A DNA stretch of 35,086 bases from an uncultured Clostridia bacterium (GTDB lineage Bacteria; Bacillota; Clostridia; UBA1212): the NCBI GenBank assembly GCA_947304585.1, contig CAMZBI010000022.1, positions 1 through 35,086 of the forward strand, written 5' to 3'. The notes beneath the pieces were generated by a model that saw nothing but the letters and a program-made list of their open reading frames with translations, had not been told where the DNA came from and made no database searches. The position numbers and the translations under genes were made by a program. This document shows positions 33,666 through 35,086 of this stretch, in pieces. Numbering within the stretch: the first letter of the stretch is position 1; every line of letters starts with the position of its first letter.

Positions 33666-34169
33666 ATGAGACTTTTTATCGCAATTTGTTTAAACGATGC
33701 CCTCCGGGGTTCACTGGTTGAAATGCAGAAACAGGCTGAAAGCCTTGGCGCGGGCGGAAAGCTTACGCCAAGGGAAAACATGCATCTCACATTGGCGTTT
33801 ATAGGTGAATACGGAAGACCCGGGGATGTCCTGGACGTTATGCGCAGTGTAACCGTCGACCCGTTTGAGATCGAGATCTGCGGAGCAGGGCATTTCGGCG
33901 AGATCCTCTGGGCAGGAGTGAAATGTCCGGATAGTCTCAAAAAATACGTGGCTGCACTGAGAAAAAAACTGGGTGACAGCGGCATTCCTTTCGACGCCAA
34001 ACTCTTCAATCCCCACATTACCCTTGCAAGAAAGATCGTTAAAATGCCTGAGGGCCTGATGCCGCAGAGCACAAAAATGACCGTGAAAAAGATATCGCTG
34101 ATGCGGTCTGACAGAAACCGGTTTGGACAGATGGAATACCGGGAGATCGGCAGCGTGACCTGCTTATAG
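33666..34169 (+). CDS. thpR: RNA 2',3'-cyclic phosphodiesterase (ThpR/LigT, 2H family)
   Basis: A 167-residue 2H phosphoesterase with both signature histidine motifs, HLTL (residues 40-43) and HITL (117-120). The family hydrolyses 2',3'-cyclic phosphate ends of RNA and can ligate tRNA halves in vitro. The length is normal. The ribosome binding site is weak (AGAAGAAAAG). It stands 64 bases after the GH43-like gene. Confidence 0.93.
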   Translation: MRLFIAICLNDALRGSLVEMQKQAESLGAGGKLTPRENMHLTLAFIGEYGRPGDVLDVMRSVTVDPFEIEICGAGHFGEILWAGVKCPDSLKKYVAALRKKLGDSGIPFDAKLFNPHITLARKIVKMPEGLMPQSTKMTVKKISLMRSDRNRFGQMEYREIGSVTCL

Positions 34170-34360
34170 ACTTCAGAAAAGATCGGTTTTTATTAGTGCT
34201 GACCCCGCATGCCTGCCGTGCAGGTTTCCCTTCGAAGAGGATCGTCGGGACGTTGAGACGGGCATTGTTTTATCCCGCCCGGAAATGTGTGTTTTTGCTC
34301 AAAATCAGACTGAACAGGCTCAGAATTCTCAAAATGATTGTATGTTTTTTCCCTTTATCC

Positions 34361-34389
34361 TTGACCACTCAACCCAAACCTTGTATAAT
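34361..34389 (+). promoter_or_regulatory. Sigma-A promoter upstream of the last gene
   Basis: TTGACC (34361-34366) and a perfect TATAAT (34384-34389) with a 17-base spacer, about 58 bases before ATG 34447. This is one of the best promoter matches in the window. It argues against a longer reading of the downstream gene that would include this sequence. The rest of the 277-base gap (34170-34446) holds nothing I can identify. Confidence 0.8.
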
Positions 34390-34446
34390 TGTGAGCAGCG
34401 GGGAAACACCCTGAAAAACTATTTTATAATAACGGACGGGATTGAA

Positions 34447-35007
34447 ATGAATGATTTTGAATTAATGAAGCATGCAAAAAACTATATTGAAAAGATGGCA
34501 AACGGTATCAACCCATTGACAAACGAACCGGTGCCGGAAACTGATCTTTTGAACAATATCAGCATTTCCAGATGTTTGTTCTATGTGTCCGGAATTTTAC
34601 AGAACGTGCTGAGCGGTGACCAGCAGAAGACAGTCCAGCAGCACAAGCCTCCGAGAAAAGCTGATTTTTCAATAACTGAGGAAGAACTGGCGGGTTTTGA
34701 ATTTTCACAGGATCCTTTGACGATCTCTGAACTCACCCACCGCATAAACAGCCTTGTCGACCTTGCGAACATGAAACCCCTTCACTACAGGACCATCACC
34801 GAATGGCTGGGCGGAATAGGCCTTCTCGAAGAAAAAGAGAGACCGACCGGAGGGCTTACGAAACGTCCCACGGAGAGCGGGGAGCAGCTGGGAATCAAGG
34901 TCGAGGAAAGACTCGGCATCGACGGTAACATCTACTACGTTAACATTTACGACATCCATGCGCAGCAGTATATCGTGGACAATCTCGCCGCCGCCCTTGC
35001 AAAGTGA
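34447..35007 (+). CDS. Conserved hypothetical protein
   Basis: A 186-residue soluble protein. I chose ATG 34447 because a strong promoter lies at 34361-34389, within the longer open frame, and the protein then begins MNDFELMKHAKNYIEKMANG. The N-terminal piece INPLTNEPVPETDLLNNIS then RCLFYVSGIL looks like a small helical domain I associate with conserved uncharacterised bacterial proteins, but I cannot name it. The middle is polar; the C-terminal half (about 95-186) contains TISELTHRIN, HYRTITEWLGGIGLLEE and YIVDNLAAALA, which could be a winged-helix-like fold. It has its own promoter and is not in the upstream operon. A DNA-binding role is only a guess. Confidence 0.8.
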   Translation: MNDFELMKHAKNYIEKMANGINPLTNEPVPETDLLNNISISRCLFYVSGILQNVLSGDQQKTVQQHKPPRKADFSITEEELAGFEFSQDPLTISELTHRINSLVDLANMKPLHYRTITEWLGGIGLLEEKERPTGGLTKRPTESGEQLGIKVEERLGIDGNIYYVNIYDIHAQQYIVDNLAAALAK

Positions 35008-35086
35008 TATGACGGTCCGGATACGTTGAGATCCTAAACTTTTCTACTAACATACTAACCTGAAATTATACAAATTTTGATATTTC

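Overview
This window looks like a chromosomal segment of a low-to-mid GC Firmicute of the class Clostridia, probably an uncultured gut or rumen lineage near Oscillospirales (inference). The signs are AGGAGG-type ribosome binding sites, sigma-A style promoters with 17-bp spacers, some TTG starts, SpoVB/MurJ-like and YqeG genes, lipoproteins, and surface proteins with Pro/Thr stalks or sorting-signal-like C-termini. No phage genes, CRISPR array, intact insertion sequence, rRNA or tRNA is visible.

Layout. Positions 3-1784 hold the 3' part of a membrane-spanning coiled-coil/stalk protein built from tandem repeats. Positions 1949-7947 are a co-directional run: alaS, a HIT hydrolase, a YqeG-like HAD phosphatase, a six-helix membrane protein and a GH71/GH99-like protein. 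A short array of tandem hairpins (7948-8154) separates this from a MurJ/SpoVB-like flippase gene (8203) and obg (9944). Convergent to obg is a lone prepilin-peptidase-like gene, and the obg terminator lies inside it. A second, bipartite hairpin array (11883-12106) sits upstream of a large lipoprotein with a GH-A-like barrel (12194-15493).

Positions 15591-24854 form a surface-protein island. Two convergent genes, a 524-aa and a 1913-aa secreted protein, share modules and similar P-T-x-D plus transmembrane plus basic C-termini. Between them lies about 1.6 kb of AT-rich sequence with no intact gene, in which I read, with frameshifts, the remains of an IS1595-like transposase. The shared modules occur in inverted orientation, and the module in the small protein looks like a mosaic of two copies in the large one.

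Positions 25050-27096 encode a membrane-anchored beta-helix-like protein and an MscS channel. Positions 27230-30735 hold two divergent, paralogous SGNH (sialate O-acetylesterase-like) lipoproteins with back-to-back promoters. An ADP-ribosylglycohydrolase, a short-chain dehydrogenase, a GH43-like hydrolase, a ThpR/LigT phosphodiesterase and an unrecognised small protein follow.

Taken together, the accessory genes suggest a cell-surface glycan binding and trimming function: barrel hydrolase, esterases, a GH43-like propeller, a discoidin domain and wall-attached modular proteins. These are interleaved with translation, cell-wall and GTPase housekeeping genes. The most novel elements are the recurrent module family in the two convergent surface proteins and the two hairpin arrays.
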